Made by a program: the position numbers and the translations under genes
Part shown: positions 21,931 through 33,077 of the stretch, piece after piece
How positions within the stretch are numbered: the first letter of the stretch is position 1
How the letters are laid out: every line of letters begins with the position of its first letter
Assembly: GCA_021229015.1 (NCBI GenBank)
Contig: CM037783.1
Span: 53,456,904-53,520,903 of the forward strand
Reading direction: 5' to 3'
DNA: 64,000 nt
Origin: Solen grandis
Taxonomy: Eukaryota > Mollusca > Bivalvia > Adapedonta > Solenidae
The notes under the pieces: generated by a model
Told to the model about the DNA's origin: nothing
Databases searched by the model: none
The model's input: only the letters and a program-made list of their open reading frames with translations

Positions 21931-23548
21931 TTTTAGCTCACCTGAGCACTTGTGCTCGGGTGAGCTTTTGTGATCGCCTTTTGTCCGTCGTGCGTCGTGC
22001 GTCGTCAGTCGTCCGTCGTCCGTCGTCAACAATTGCTTGTGAACACTCTAGAGGCCACAGTTTTGGCCCAATCTTCATGAAACTTGGTCAGGATGTTTGT
22101 CTACATGATATCTCGGATGAGTTCGAAATTGGGTCATGTGGGGTCAAAAACTAGGTCACTAGGTCAAATCTTAGAAAAACCTTGTGAACATTCTAGAGGC
22201 CACAAATTTGGCCCAATCTTCATGAAACTTGGTCAGAATGTTTGTCTACATGATATCTCGGATGAGTTCGAAATTGGGTCATGTGGGGTCAAAAACTAGG
22301 TCACTAGGTCAAATCTTAGAAAAACCTTGTGAACACTCTTGAGGCCACAAATTTGGCCCAATCTTCATGAAACTTTCAGGATGTTTGTCTACATGATATC
22401 TCGGATGAGTTCGAAATTGGGTCATGTGGGGTCAAAAACTAGGTCACGAGGTCAAATCCTTGAAAAACCTTGTGAACACTCTAGAGGCCACAAATTTGGC
22501 CCAATCTTCATGAAACTTAATCAGGATGTTTGTCTACATGATATCTCGGATGAGTTCGAAATTGGGTCATGTGGGGTCAAAAACTAGGTCACGAGGTCAA
22601 ATCCTTGAAAAACCTTGTGAACACTCTAGAGGCCACAAATTTGGCCCAATCTTTCTGAAACTTAATCAGGATGTTTGTCTACATGATATCTCGGATGAGT
22701 TCGATATTAGGTCATGTGGAGTCAAAAACTAGGTCACCAGGGAAAATCTTAGAAAAACCTTGCGAACACTCTACAGGCCACAGTTTTAGCCCAATCTTCA
22801 TGAAAAATGGTCAGGGTGTTTGTCTATATGATATCTTGGATGAGTTCGAAAATGGGTAATGTGGGGTCAAAAACTAGGTCACCAGGTAAAATCTTAGAAA
22901 AACCAACACTCTACAGGCCACAGTTTGCCCAATCTTATAAAATGTCAGGTGTTTGTCTAATGATATCTGATGAGTTGAAATGGGTCAATGGGGTCAAAAA
23001 CTAGGTCACCAGGGAAAATCTTAGAAAAACCTTGCGAACACTCTACAGGCCACAGTTTTAGCCCAATCTTCATGAATAATGGTCAGGGTGTTTGTCTATA
23101 TGATATCTTGGATGAGTTCGAAAATGGGTAAGGTGGGGTCAAAAACTAGGTCACCAGGTCAAATCTAAGAAAAACCTTGTGAACTCTCTAGAGGCCACAG
23201 TTTTAGCCCAATCTTCGATAGATTTGGTCAGGATGTTTGTCTAATTGATATATTGGATGAGTTTGAAAATGAGTCACATGAGGTCAAAAACTAGGTCACC
23301 AGGTCAAATCTAAGAAAAACCTTGTGAACACTCTAGAGGCCTACATTTTTGTCCCAGTCTTCATTAAACTAAATTTGAATGATGACTGCATGAATTCCCA
23401 GTTGAGTGCAAATTCAGGTAGGATCAATATGTAGGTCACTTAGTCAAATGTTAGAAAAACACTTTTAGATGCCAGATTTTTTGTCATTATGCCTAACACA
23501 GCCATCTTACTCAGGTGAGCGACACAGGGCCATCTTGGCCCTCTTGTT
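21931..23548 (+). mobile_element. Class I element with about ten 145 bp units
   Basis: It starts TTTTAGCTCACCTGAGCAC with a hairpin to GTGCTCGGGTGAGC, then a GTCCGTCGTGCGTCGTGCG tract. Units of about 145 bp begin GTGAACACTCTAGAGGCCAC and include ATGAAACTTGGTCAGGATG and GGGTCAAAAACTAGGTCAC. The first five are nearly identical; later ones diverge. It ends CTCAGGTGAGCG, AGGGCCA-tct-TGGCCCT, CTTGTT. The repeated frames of 62-82 codons reflect a unit with no stop in one frame. Confidence 0.9.
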
Positions 23549-23954
23549 AAACAGATGTTAATCTTGGTTTATGTGAAGTTTTATGGTATTTATGTTAATG
23601 TCAGCACCAGTTTGTTATTACTCTAATCTTAGACTTGTTTATGTAATTATATATTCTTCCAAATGTAAGGACATATCTATGATGTTATTACTTAAACAAG
23701 AAATTGATTTAGACATCTTTGTCCATGAAGCCAAGTAAAGACATCTGTAGTGTAACCAAGATGGTACTGCAGTAAGGCAGCATTGTAGCTCTCTGTCTTG
23801 TAAACAAGTCCACAAGTCACTGATATTCTTTTCTAAAGACGTCAAACCCATTTAAACAAGCAAATATCTTTTTCCACAATTTCTTTGGGGACTTGCAATG
23901 CTTATTTCAGTTGGTTCATCTAATTGTTATTTTCTTTCCGTATTGCTGTTACAG
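23549..23954. other. Probable intron
   Basis: No gene or repeat recognised. Confidence 0.35.
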
Positions 23955-24028
23955 GGAAGAAAATTAATGAAAGGGAAAAAAAAGCGCGAAAGCTGCTGAG
24001 ATATGACATTGGGCAGAATCTGACTTCA
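23955..24028 (+). CDS. Candidate internal exon (74 bp)
   Basis: A strong pyrimidine-rich acceptor (TTTCTTTCCGTATTGCTGTTACAG) precedes an open block. With two leading bases completing a codon it reads KKINEREKKARKLLRYDIG and then QNLTS, in phase 0 at a weak donor (TCA|GTAGTA). The other two frames hit stops quickly. The leading GG joins with the one-base overhang of the 17345-17402 exon. The peptide is a basic, helix-prone segment without a recognised domain. Confidence 0.35.
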
Positions 24029-24519
24029 GTAGTAATTATTTGTGTTTTAACAATCTCTAGGAACTTCTTGTATGATGAGAATCTTCCCATCCGTGTTTTC
24101 CCTGATGTATTACTTAGCCATCTGTCATGGGAGACGCCTGTCTGTATGACAGATTAAGGACTTGACCATTAGTGTCACTCAATGCACAAGCCTTTTTGGT
24201 CACTATTGAAATACAGGCGGGCTTAATTGACACTAAGGTCATGTCCTCCTGGTTTAATCTGAAGCGCAAGTCATCTTGTCATCCTAGTTCTGTCATTTTT
24301 TGGTAACGCATTCAAGCTTAGTTAAGACCCAATATGTTCATTTGGTGACAGGCTTATATGGTAATTATGTCAATGGCTAGTTGGAAGACTGGAAAACATT
24401 CTTGGTGATTTGAGTGGCGCATGACCGGAATCCGTGACCATGCATATATTTTTCTTGACATCTGTAAATTCTATACTAGAGTTGTTTAGCCCTTAACTCA
24501 TGATGCCTTGGCACACAGA
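24029..24519. other. Probable intron containing an imperfect palindrome
   Basis: At about 24148-24265, AGGACTTGACCATTAGTGTC pairs with the inverse segment GACACTAAGGTCATGTCCT, and outer arms GATTAA/TTAATC extend the pairing. It looks like a small foldback MITE of about 115 bp. No gene. Confidence 0.5.
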
Positions 24520-24655
24520 GCAGGTGCCTGGATAGAGTTGTAGTAACGCACTTTGCCTCTCAACAATGCATCCCGGGTTTGATTCCTGGTCACGTATGAG
24601 AGAGTACAGTGGTGACATATGGGTTTTTTTTGAATAAATAAAGTTTTAACTTTAA
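24520..24655 (+). repeat. tRNA-related SINE fragment
   Basis: A box B-like segment (GGGTTTGATTCCTGG) near 24575, preceded by decayed head sequence and followed by a body ending GAATAAATAAAGTTTTAAC, resembles the tail of SINE family B. Ends are not clear. Confidence 0.45.
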
Positions 24656-24854
24656 ACAGAGCAGACCTGGCAACCCAGCAGACCCTGGTTATTAAGTAGC
24701 ACAAATGACGGAACACTACTAACATTTCAAATGGGTATGCAAGTCTTTCTTATTCAGGTCCAAAATCATACCATGCTACCTTTGTTGACAGAATATTGAT
24801 AAATGTTTCCCCTCTAGTGTCATGCTCAAGAAACATCAAGCAATCCCTCTCATG

Positions 24855-25228
24855 TCTTAAATCCAACCCCCAGTGCGGCTTTAATCCAACCCCCAATGTG
24901 GCTTTAATCCAACCCCCAATGTGGCTTTAATCCAACCCCCAATGTGGCTTTAACCAACCCCCGATGTGGCTTTACTTCAACCCCCAATGTGGCTTTAACC
25001 AACCCCCAATGTGGCTTTACTTCATCCCCCAATGTGGCTTTAATCCAACCCCCAATGTGGCTTTACTTCAACCCCCAATGTGGCTTTACTTCAACCCCCA
25101 ATGTGGCTTTAACCAACCCCCAATGTGGCTTTACTTCAACCCCCAATGCGGCTTTAATCCAACCCCCAGTGCGGCTTTAATCCAACCCCCAACGCGGCTT
25201 TAATTCAACCCCCAATGCGGCTTTAATC
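24855..25228. repeat. Minisatellite, 22-23 bp unit, about 16 copies
   Basis: The unit is CTTTAATCCAACCCCCAATG plus TGG, varying as ATCCAA, ACTTCAA or ACCAA. Variants are arranged in runs (TTAATCC, then alternating TTACTTC and TTAACC), which suggests block duplication. Two 78-79-codon frames across it are repeat artefacts. Confidence 0.95.
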
Positions 25229-26265
25229 CAACTTTCCATGACATCTTCTGATCATTACATCTAAGCTTATTTTCTAATTATATCCTGAACCTTATAGATG
25301 TTGAATCTTTGGTCTGATAACTTTATGAATGGCTTAATTTGTGTCTGAAAATTGTTCCATTAGGGTCATGGGGTGTGGAATGTAATTCCCGATTAGTTAA
25401 ATCAACAGCTGTTGCTTAGCAATATATTGTAATAAGTATTAAAGCTCAGCTTCAAGCTTAGAAATTCCAGGTCACCCGACATGGAGCAGGCTTGATAAGA
25501 AAATGCAAATTCCAAAATGGCTAATCTTTTAATAGCATTTGATTGCATAGCTTTAACCAGTTGTTTACCTGTGCAAATTTATAATTTGATGAATATTAAT
25601 AGACTGAACTTAAATAGCATTTACCTTTGCCATATAGATAGTGTAGAAATTAGCTACATGAGTATTGTATGAGCAAACATAGAAGACCCTGATCACACAG
25701 CTCCTGGGTCTGCTCTGTGTGCCAATATGTCAAGATGAGTCTGTATGAGTAAAGGGTTGAACATGGAGGCCACTTTGAGCAGTGTCTTGAAATTCTGTGA
25801 GTGTTAATTTTCATGTAATGAAATGGACATTTCATTCAAATTACAGTTTACTGTGTAGATTAATTTCTGTATCAGACGCAAAATTATTTCATTTTTATTA
25901 TTTAGTCATAAGTGGTAACGGTTGGTATTCTTCGCTTTAGGTTAGAGTGGGTGGGGTAACGATTTTACGATTATTTTATTTGTGAGGAATTGACAGTTGT
26001 TGTATAGCCTCTCATCTGTTGTTAAAACACATGTATTGAGGAATGAATCACATAATCAGTTTCATGTTTCATCAATCAACCGTTTGTGTCTGCTAATTAT
26101 TGCACTATTTGTTTACATGAGGAATTAAATAATGTTAGGTTTTAATCTCCTGACTGAAGAGTTAATAATTATACAGCTATTTATCATCGTTGTCATCGTC
26201 AACTTTGTATAAAAGTATTGTAAGTTGAGAAATTTTAGGAAAGTTTGATTATAAGATTGAAAGAT
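25229..26265. other. AT-rich non-coding stretch
   Basis: No gene. At about 25670-25770, GAAGACCCTGATCACACAGC, CTCATCTTGA-like and TGAGTAAAGGGTT segments resemble a decayed relative of the TTAA MITEs; similar pieces lie at 36320-36380 and 50400-50455. Confidence 0.4.
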
Positions 26266-26445
26266 AATGATCCAACAACTTGTTGGATCCAACCACCTGT
26301 TGGAAATATCCAACTGCTTGTTGGATTTCCAACGTGTTATAAAATTGACATCATTTTATGTTGGATCACACGCTTGTTGGATTTCCAACAATGTGTTGGA
26401 AATTTGACGTCATTTTGTGTTGGATCACATGCTTGTTGGATATTT
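26266..26445. repeat. Cluster of inverted TTGGA / TCCAA motifs
   Basis: About nine copies of TTGTTGGAT, GTGTTGGA or their inverse (ATCCAAC, TTCCAACA) occur in 180 bp, several as direct palindromes (TCCAACAACTTGTTGGA). Two half-units of about 75 bp (CGTGTTATAAAATTGACATC and GTGTTGGAAATTTGACGTC) show a partial tandem duplication. Confidence 0.65.
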
Positions 26446-27838
26446 TGTATATAAACTGCTGTTCCCATCAATTGGGGTCTTTTGAATTCTTGCGTTCATT
26501 TCATTTCATTCAGTTCATTTTGTGTGTTTTCTTTGATTTTTATTTTTATTTTCTCTTGAGTTTTAAAATTGAAGTCATATAATATTTAGCGCGCTTTTTT
26601 AACTTTGCTGTCGTCTGTATAATGTCCAGTATATCTACGCGTTAGATTAAATTAATTTTATTTGGCAAAAGAACTTTAAAATTTATTAGATACATAAAGT
26701 AGATATACATTTTAAGTATAGGCCTATTTTATATTATGAATATAGATTAACTGAGAGAGACCCGGATTGTAAGATTATTTAAACCTGTCTTAAATGTGAA
26801 CTATACCATACCATTCTATTTTTAGATCTACGTTATGTATGGCTACTGGAATTTGACTTCCAGTTAGTTTATTAAACTTCAGTTAATTCAGATCAGTCGT
26901 TGGTTCTGCATTTTAGTCCTATGTTATTCCGGTGTCATCCTGACTAAATAAATAACTACAGCACCAGTAGTAGAAGACCTTAACTGCTCGGTTGTAGCAA
27001 TTATGTTTGGATAACTGCCACAGGCTGGTGTCAAAAGTGGCAGTTTTTTTCCCAGAAGAAATGTTTAATTGAATTTTAATTAGATTTGGTTTCAATATGT
27101 TGTGCGGGGAACCATGTTAGTGCATGCCATCAAAAATCAGGAATGTTAACTAGATTGGTTTTGAGTTATGAAACAGGTTTTAGTGTTTTGGTTTTCACAA
27201 ATCTTCATTTCACACATGAAATTGTCACTTGTGTATGTGACATGACATCTTTTTGGTTTTCACACAAGGTATTTTCACCAGTGCAGGTGGCATGACAGTT
27301 TGAGCATTCTGCATGTGTTCAGTATGCTAAACCATTATGCACAGCTATGGAGTTGTCTTAGGACTTCATGTGCACTTTATGCTGTACATGGGTATACGTG
27401 AATATCGTGGATTATGACACTTCATGAGACAGTTTCATAGCTGACTGTAAGCGTACGGTTGCATACAGTTTGGCATACTGAAGGCATGCCTGGTAGGTCA
27501 TTGGCCTCATCTGGCTACATGTACATCAGCATCTTCCTCCATCTATAATTATTTGGTTGTTATGCTATATGAATGACATATACTCAAGGACTTACAATAA
27601 GCCTCATGTATGTATCCTAGATATTTCATGTCATTTTGTTTTTTTACAATTTGACTCCTTCTATAAACTTGTATTTTCTTATGTGATAAAATAAAAGAAG
27701 GGCATAAAACATGCTCCAATCTATTGCTGAGATTTGCCTCATTACATCTCTGAATAATATAAAATTGTTTCTAAAAACGCGTTTTAAAATATTAGAGACT
27801 TTTGTGAGCGTTTTTAAAGTCCTCGAGTATAATTTTAC
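26446..27838. other. AT-rich non-coding stretch
   Basis: No gene, RNA or shared repeat can be supported. Confidence 0.4.
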
Positions 27839-28162
27839 AGGGACTGTCCCCAGTGGTCAAATGATTAGAGAGTCCGCCTCGGAAGCGAGAGGTTGTGGGT
27901 TCGATCCCCAGCTGCGACATACCAATGTCGTAAAAAATGGTACTGTTATAGCTCCCTTGCTTTGCACTCTATCAGCATATAAGGGTAGTTGTAGAACTGG
28001 TTGGCCCGGTGTCAGGATAATGTGACTAGGTGTGGTATGCCACATGTCTACTGCCTGATACTACATACAGTGTAGCACCACTTTATCTTTCTCAGGAAGA
28101 CATCGTCTCCAAATGACTGAAATACTGTTGGACATTAAACCCAACAAACAATCAAACAATTA
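27839..28162 (+). repeat. SINE family A, full length
   Basis: It has the best preserved tRNA head in the window: a box A-like AGTGGTCAAATGATTAGAG, a stem with GCCTCGGAAGCGAGAGG, and box B GGGTTCGATCCCCAGC. The family body and a (CAAA)-rich tail follow. The anticodon-arm region can fold, but the body lacks the tRNA 3' half, so this is a SINE. Confidence 0.9.
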
Positions 28163-28624
28163 AAGTTGCCTGAAAATAATACAGCAGGTTTGTGGTGCAG
28201 GAATTATTACATGGGTGAAAAATGATATGCAGAATGTATCAGGTAGGTTATATTGCTTGGCATTTACAGAGTCCCAGTTATTATAAAATGTTATCACTCT
28301 TGGGAATGATTAAATGAAATCATGTCATACATCAGTTAACCTAGTAATGGTCTCTAATGCAGTTGTGTATTGTGAGTATTGATTTTATCAGAACAACATA
28401 ATACAATTTTCTAAGTGAAACCTATCAACAGTTCATTGTCAGTTGATGTCACAAACTTTAAAACTTGTTTTGTAACCAATAGAAAACATCAGTAACCAAA
28501 AGAAAAAAGACAATAAATCATTAAAAAAAAAAAAAAAAACTACAATGATTACTGTGTATCGCCTGTTTTGTATGTTTAAATACAATATAAACAGTATAAA
28601 ACCTGATCAGACTGAAAGTTAGTA
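28163..28624. other. Non-coding spacer with an A-run
   Basis: AT-rich, with an 18 base A-run near 28524-28540. No gene. Confidence 0.4.
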
Positions 28625-29272
28625 CAGTCAAACCTGTGAACAACAGTCAGGCAGGGGAAAATGTAAAAGTGGCCGTTGTTCATGGGTGACCCTTATTCGG
28701 AGGGTCAGTCAATTCTGATTTGAATTTTGATATACTGTACATACAAGTCATGTACATATAGATAGACAGAAAAAAACAAAACATCTTTCACTTTATTAAT
28801 TTGAAGATTGTTATTTGTATGAGGTTAAAAACGTGCATATGCAACTTAAATACCTTTTTTAAATTTTATTAAAGAATTAAATCAATTACACAAACTTATT
28901 TTCATGACTTTCAGAGAAATTTACCTTCGTATTTTGTGTATTAATTGTACGTTAACATACGTAAACCTTCCATGTTGCAATTTATTTAGAATCTGTGGCC
29001 ATTTGTATTGTGATAATAATAGAGTGATTTCCCCTTATTCATGTTTGTTTCACCATTAACTCATTTTCTTATAATTCTCTTTCTCTCTCTATTAACAAAA
29101 ATTGTTTAAAAATTAATTGTACCCATTGTAAGAGGTGTTAAAACAACAATTAATCAAACAGGCCTATTTCGGCTGATGGCCGAGACAATAAGCAGTTTTG
29201 CTCAATTCTCAGGATCATGATCCCAAAGTTGCTAAGTATCTGATACAAGTTAACCAATGAGAACTCACCCCC

Positions 29273-29734
29273 TCAGATTATTACCCCACTCCCACCCCTG
29301 TGTACTGAGATGTCTGCTGGCATGTTCGTATCCCAAGGTGTTTCAGGAAACTGGCGACATGTGCCACACCCGCGAGGCCGTAAGGCTGTCGGGTTGCCTA
29401 GCGACTGTTGTTGGAAGGGCTTATAGCACAGCTGAAACAGCCGGTGATCTAAAGTCTCCGGTGGAAGAGACACCCTATCCCTCCTAGAAGGAGTAGGCTC
29501 GCCCGGTATGACAGGAGGGGAACCAGAACTGAAGTGCCTAGCATATTCCCCCATCATACGGGACCACCACGCGGAAGGATCGAAGGTATGAGGCTGCGAT
29601 GAAAAACCCGCACCTTGATCCTTCGAAGAGCGAGACGTGGCAGAGTGTAAAGGGGACCGGTCCCTAGGAGCAGAGCTAGGGGACCGGTGACCGGAAATGC
29701 CCGGGGAACGGTTGGAGGGCCGTTTCTTGGGCAC
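29273..29734 (-). pseudogene. Gag-like fragment, downstream part
   Basis: A 153-codon minus-strand frame rich in Arg, Ser and Pro (repeated HRSPSS / DRSPLHS-like segments near the start) continues into a less biased part with PSAWWSRMMGEYARHF around residues 53-68. It begins about 300 bp after the upstream gag frame ends and in a different frame, so the original gag is broken by at least one frameshift. The start codon here is probably internal. Assigned by position and composition rather than by a recognised domain. Confidence 0.45.
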
Positions 29735-30033
29735 CCTGGAGCACGAGGAAGCAGGTGGCCTACGCGGAGAGACCGCAGGGCTGCCTGAGGAAGAACTCGA
29801 GTCCGAACCAGTTAGGACTGGCGAAGACCGGTGACCCGCACGCCTGGAGTGGGGAGCCGACCTGACTGGAGATCGGTGACGATCTTTTACCGATGACCGG
29901 TCTTGGGTCTCTGGGACCGGTCACGAACACTAACCGGGCGATAATGACCAGTGACCGGGCGGGCGTCGTGAAGTGACGGTGCCGGGACGGGCCTTGGTCG
30001 ATAGGTTATGACCAGCGTCAAGCAATTGACCGG

Positions 30034-30402
30034 TCATGCCCGGTGACCGGTCGGAGTAATCTCCTTGTCTGCTACCCTGGGGCTAACGCAAGGAGAGCCG
30101 TACAGGGAGCTAGGAGACGAAGGCGGCCTCTCCGGAGAGGGGCGGGAAGCCTTCTTCCTGGGAGGGGGAGAGGGGCTCCGACCCCCAGCGGCACTAAACC
30201 CAGAGAAGGAGGAAGAAGATGAGGCCTTCCTTTTCCGAGACGAATACGAGCGTCGTGAAGAGGCTTTCTTCCAAACCTCTTCGGACCAGGAAACACAAAC
30301 GGTGCAGGTGTTATCCCTGGAGCACCCCGAGCATGAAAGGCAGGACTGATGGGAGTCCCAGGACGCCTTGACATGTCCGCAGGAACCCCTAGACTGTGAC
30401 AT
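30034..30402 (-). pseudogene. Gag-like fragment, N-terminal part with Cys/His cluster
   Basis: From an internal ATG at 30402 the frame starts MSQSRGSCGHVKASWDSH and continues with a cluster of cysteines (CLSC, CSRD, CTVC) before a Ser/Arg/Lys-rich and proline-rich tail. A Cys/His cluster with a D-H-x-x-C core at the N-terminus is typical of gag proteins of DIRS-like and some gypsy-like retroelements in aquatic animals. The open frame extends further upstream to 30495, but that part is leader-like. A stop ends it at 30034. Confidence 0.5.
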
Positions 30403-31199
30403 TGAAAATTCAATATAAAGAAAGAACAATGCAAACAAAATAAAACGGGAAGACCGAAAGGAAACCCGTACAAGAAGGGTCTCGAAACGAGACAAAATAA
30501 TTATATATACAAAAACAAAATAAACAGTGACACGGGAGCCGAAGCACGGAAACCCGTGACACTAGGCAAAAAATCCTGATACGGGACAAGGAATGAAAAT
30601 TCTACACGCAATAGAATAAACAAAATATATATAAACACAGCCGAGGCTATGAAAGGAAATATGGAGAGCTGTTAGAGCACAGAAGCGATCAAGAAAGGTG
30701 ACACGAGGTTACCCACAAAAACTCGATGGCTTCCAAAACACAATTGGAGAACGGGGGTTACACTTCCGGTAACTAGGGGGTTTTAGGGAATGGTTTATTT
30801 TGCGGACTCTGTTTTGGAAGCTGTGCACAAATAGACACATACCTGAAGTAATAACAGGTAACGTATTTACTAATTAAAATTAATTTTACTTCAAAAATTT
30901 CATATTACTGACTGTTGACCATTATAGGCAGGTGACCATTGTTTACAGTTAATTTTAAGAACAAAAATGCATGGGGGGAATCTGATGTGACCGTTGTTGT
31001 CAGGTGACCGTTGGTACAGGTTTGACTGTATGTTGTTAGACTTATTTTTGTATTATATGCAAGAATCAAACCACGTAGCCATTCTAAAGAAACTAAGGAA
31101 ATGACTGCGTGGTATGCTTATAATCTGTAGAAAATTATACTCTGTACACTGACCCTGAAAAATATGCGCATGTGACAGGTTAAAAAAAAATCAGACAAT

Positions 31200-32088
31200 A
31201 GCAGCTTTATACCTTAATATACAGCTTAATGTTTTGGTATACAGCTTGATATGAAGGTTTACCTTAGTATACAGCTTAATATGAATGTTTACCTCAATAA
31301 CAGCTTAATTTGAATGTTTACATCAATATACAGCTTAATTTGAATGTTTACCTCATTATACAGTTTAATATGAATGTTATCTCAGTTTACAGCTTAACCC
31401 TTTCCCTCATAGAGGACACCATGAAAAGACCTATGCAAACAGCATAAAACCAGATCAGCCTGCGAGTAACTCGCAGGTTAATCAGGTTTTATGCTGTTCG
31501 CTGCTCCTCAGTGGTCTGGAAATGAGGATTTTGTAATTAAATTTGGTAAGTTTTAACTGTGGTTTTCTGCAGATCAGGCTTTATGTGGTACCTACTGAGT
31601 GCGTCAAAATGAGTCTATATGAGGGAAAGGGTTAATATGTCTGCCTCAATTTACAGCTTAATATGGATATTTACCTCATTATACAGCTTAATATGAAGGT
31701 TTACCTCAATATACAGCTTATTTTGATTGTTTACCTCAGTATACAGCTTATATTAAGTTCCTCAATTACAGCTTAATATGATGTTTAACTCATTATACAG
31801 CTTAATATGAAGGTTTACCTCAGTTAACAGCTTAATATGAAGGTTTACCTCATTTAACAGCTTAATATGAAGGTTTACCTCATTTAACAGCTTAATATGA
31901 AGGTTTACCTCATTTAACAGCTTAATATGAAGGTTTACCTCATTTAACAGCTTAATATGAAGGTTTACCTCATTTAACAGCTTAATATGAAGGTTTAACT
32001 CATTATACAGTTTAATCTGATTGTTTAGCTTTTTTTTTGTTTTTTTTTACCTTAATATACAGCTTTATATGAATGTTTACCTCAACAT
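31200..32088. repeat. Minisatellite, 30 bp unit
   Basis: The unit is CAGCTTAATATGAAGGTTTA plus CCTCATTTAA. About twenty copies are present; six or seven near 31840-31990 are identical and the outer ones diverge. The array is split by a TTAA MITE at 31394-31635, inserted in the TTAA of the unit. Confidence 0.92.
31394..31635 (+). mobile_element. piggyBac-like MITE, copy 2, inserted in minisatellite
   Basis: TTAA at 31394-31397 and 31632-31635 flank inverted ends (CCCTTTCCCTCATA...TATGAGGGAAAGGG). Neighbouring minisatellite units supply the empty site AGCTTAATATG, while here the flanks are AGCTTAA and TTAATATG, so TTAA was duplicated on insertion. The central palindrome AACAGCATAAAACCAGATCA is well preserved. 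Confidence 0.92.
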
Positions 32089-32361
32089 GTATCTATTGGG
32101 TGTGTTTCACTGGTAGGTCTCCAATGAGAAGAGAGAGAAAAGTTGTAATGTCATCCAGATTTGTATGGATGATGAAAAGCCTGCTAAGAGTTATATAATA
32201 TATAATGATATCACATGCCAAGATTATATTACGATAACATGCCACTATGATATATAATAACAAGTGACAATGATACATTATAACATACATATATTTAATA
32301 ACTTGTGAATGTTATCTGTATCTTACACAGGTTGAAATGCAATCTGAATTTTTTTTTTCAG
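32089..32361. other. Probable intron
   Basis: AT-rich sequence ending in a poly-T tract that serves the next exon's acceptor. Confidence 0.35.
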
Positions 32362-32488
32362 ATGCAAATAGAACAGATGGCAGTGATGCAGAATCAAGCT
32401 CAAAACAAAGGAAGAGCAAGAGATCAAAACTACCAAGCTATTACAAAAGCACACATGCCTCAAGAGCAAAGAAAGAAGCTCAAAATAA
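32362..32488 (+). CDS. Candidate internal exon (127 bp), best splice signals in the window
   Basis: An uninterrupted T tract and CAG (to 32361) and a consensus donor AA|GTAAGT at 32489 bound this block. Two frames are open. The frame with a two-base start encodes a Ser/Lys-rich peptide including SDAESSSKQRKSKRSK and then LPSYYKSTHASRAKKEAQN; KQRKSKRSK looks like a basic nuclear-localisation stretch. The other open frame, in phase 0, is Gln-rich (MQIEQMAVMQNQAQNKGR). Phase 0 matches the preceding candidate exon, while composition favours the first, so there may be a missing exon. No family recognised. Confidence 0.45.
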
Positions 32489-33077
32489 GTAAGTGTATTT
32501 TCTTTAATGACGTAATTTCAGCATCACGTGGAGTGAAGCCACACAATAAATGTTATTTGTATAGACCATGTTTCAGGGGTTTAAAGTTCGCCCTGTAGGA
32601 TTGCTGACATGAAAAATGCACTCTAACTTATAAATTTTCCATAGCCATTCCATTTGTCACAAGTGCATAATTGATGAAGTTATTTAACTGTTATATTACA
32701 GATGATATTAGCACATAATGTACCATTTGTGTTAGTCTACAATATGTCGATATGTTATTTTATTTTCCTTTTTTATGAAAATTAAATAATTATGAAATAT
32801 AAAGGGCCTTCAAGAAATCCCACTTTTCACGATCTGTTGCGTTACATCCTGTCTTACCCGACATGAAGACAACATGTAGGGGTATGAATCACTTGCAGTG
32901 ATAGTTAGCAACCAAATAGCCTGCATTTCCATCGAAAATGCGCAATATCACTCTTTAATCACTCTTTACACTATAAGCTTAAAATATCCAACAATGAAAA
33001 CCTTACTTGACAAGCAGATGTATCTTCCCTGAGAACTAAAAAAGTGACTTTCTCCATTTCTCTACAGTAAAGTTTAG
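32489..33077. other. Probable intron
   Basis: No gene or repeat recognised. Confidence 0.4.

Larger units (their letters stand above)
29160..30840 (-). mobile_element. Retroelement relic nested in the Tigger-like element
   Basis: A sharply GC-rich block within AT-rich DNA, reading on the minus strand, with two gag-like open frames (30034-30402 and 29273-29734) in different frames. Near its 5' side CTTCCAAAACA and TGTTTTGGAAG form an inverted pair (about 30727 and 30815). I find no reverse transcriptase, no LTR pair and no clear target duplication, so the boundaries are approximate. A DIRS or gypsy relative is likely from the gag features. Confidence 0.5.
28625..31028 (+). mobile_element. Tigger-like element (2.4 kb including nested insertion)
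   Basis: Both ends read CAGTCAAACCTGT inward and are flanked by TA (28623-28624 and 31029-31030). Subterminal sequence on both sides repeats CCGTTGTTCATGGGTGACC or GACCGTTGTTGTCAGGTGACC. The element's own sequence is interrupted between about 29160 and 30840 by GC-rich retroelement sequence. No transposase of its own is visible. Confidence 0.75.

Noticed and set aside
21960..23004. Six overlapping frames of 62-82 codons with the shared peptide MFVYMISRMSSKLGHVG
   Set aside because: Produced by the 145 bp class I unit, which lacks a stop in one frame; copies break and restart with each indel.
24944..25203. 78-79-codon frames with CGFNQPPMWLYF-like repeats
   Set aside because: Translation of the 23 bp minisatellite.
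30065..30473. Frames of 94 and 133 codons overlapping the gag-like relic in other frames
   Set aside because: Low-complexity shadows of a GC-rich coding relic.
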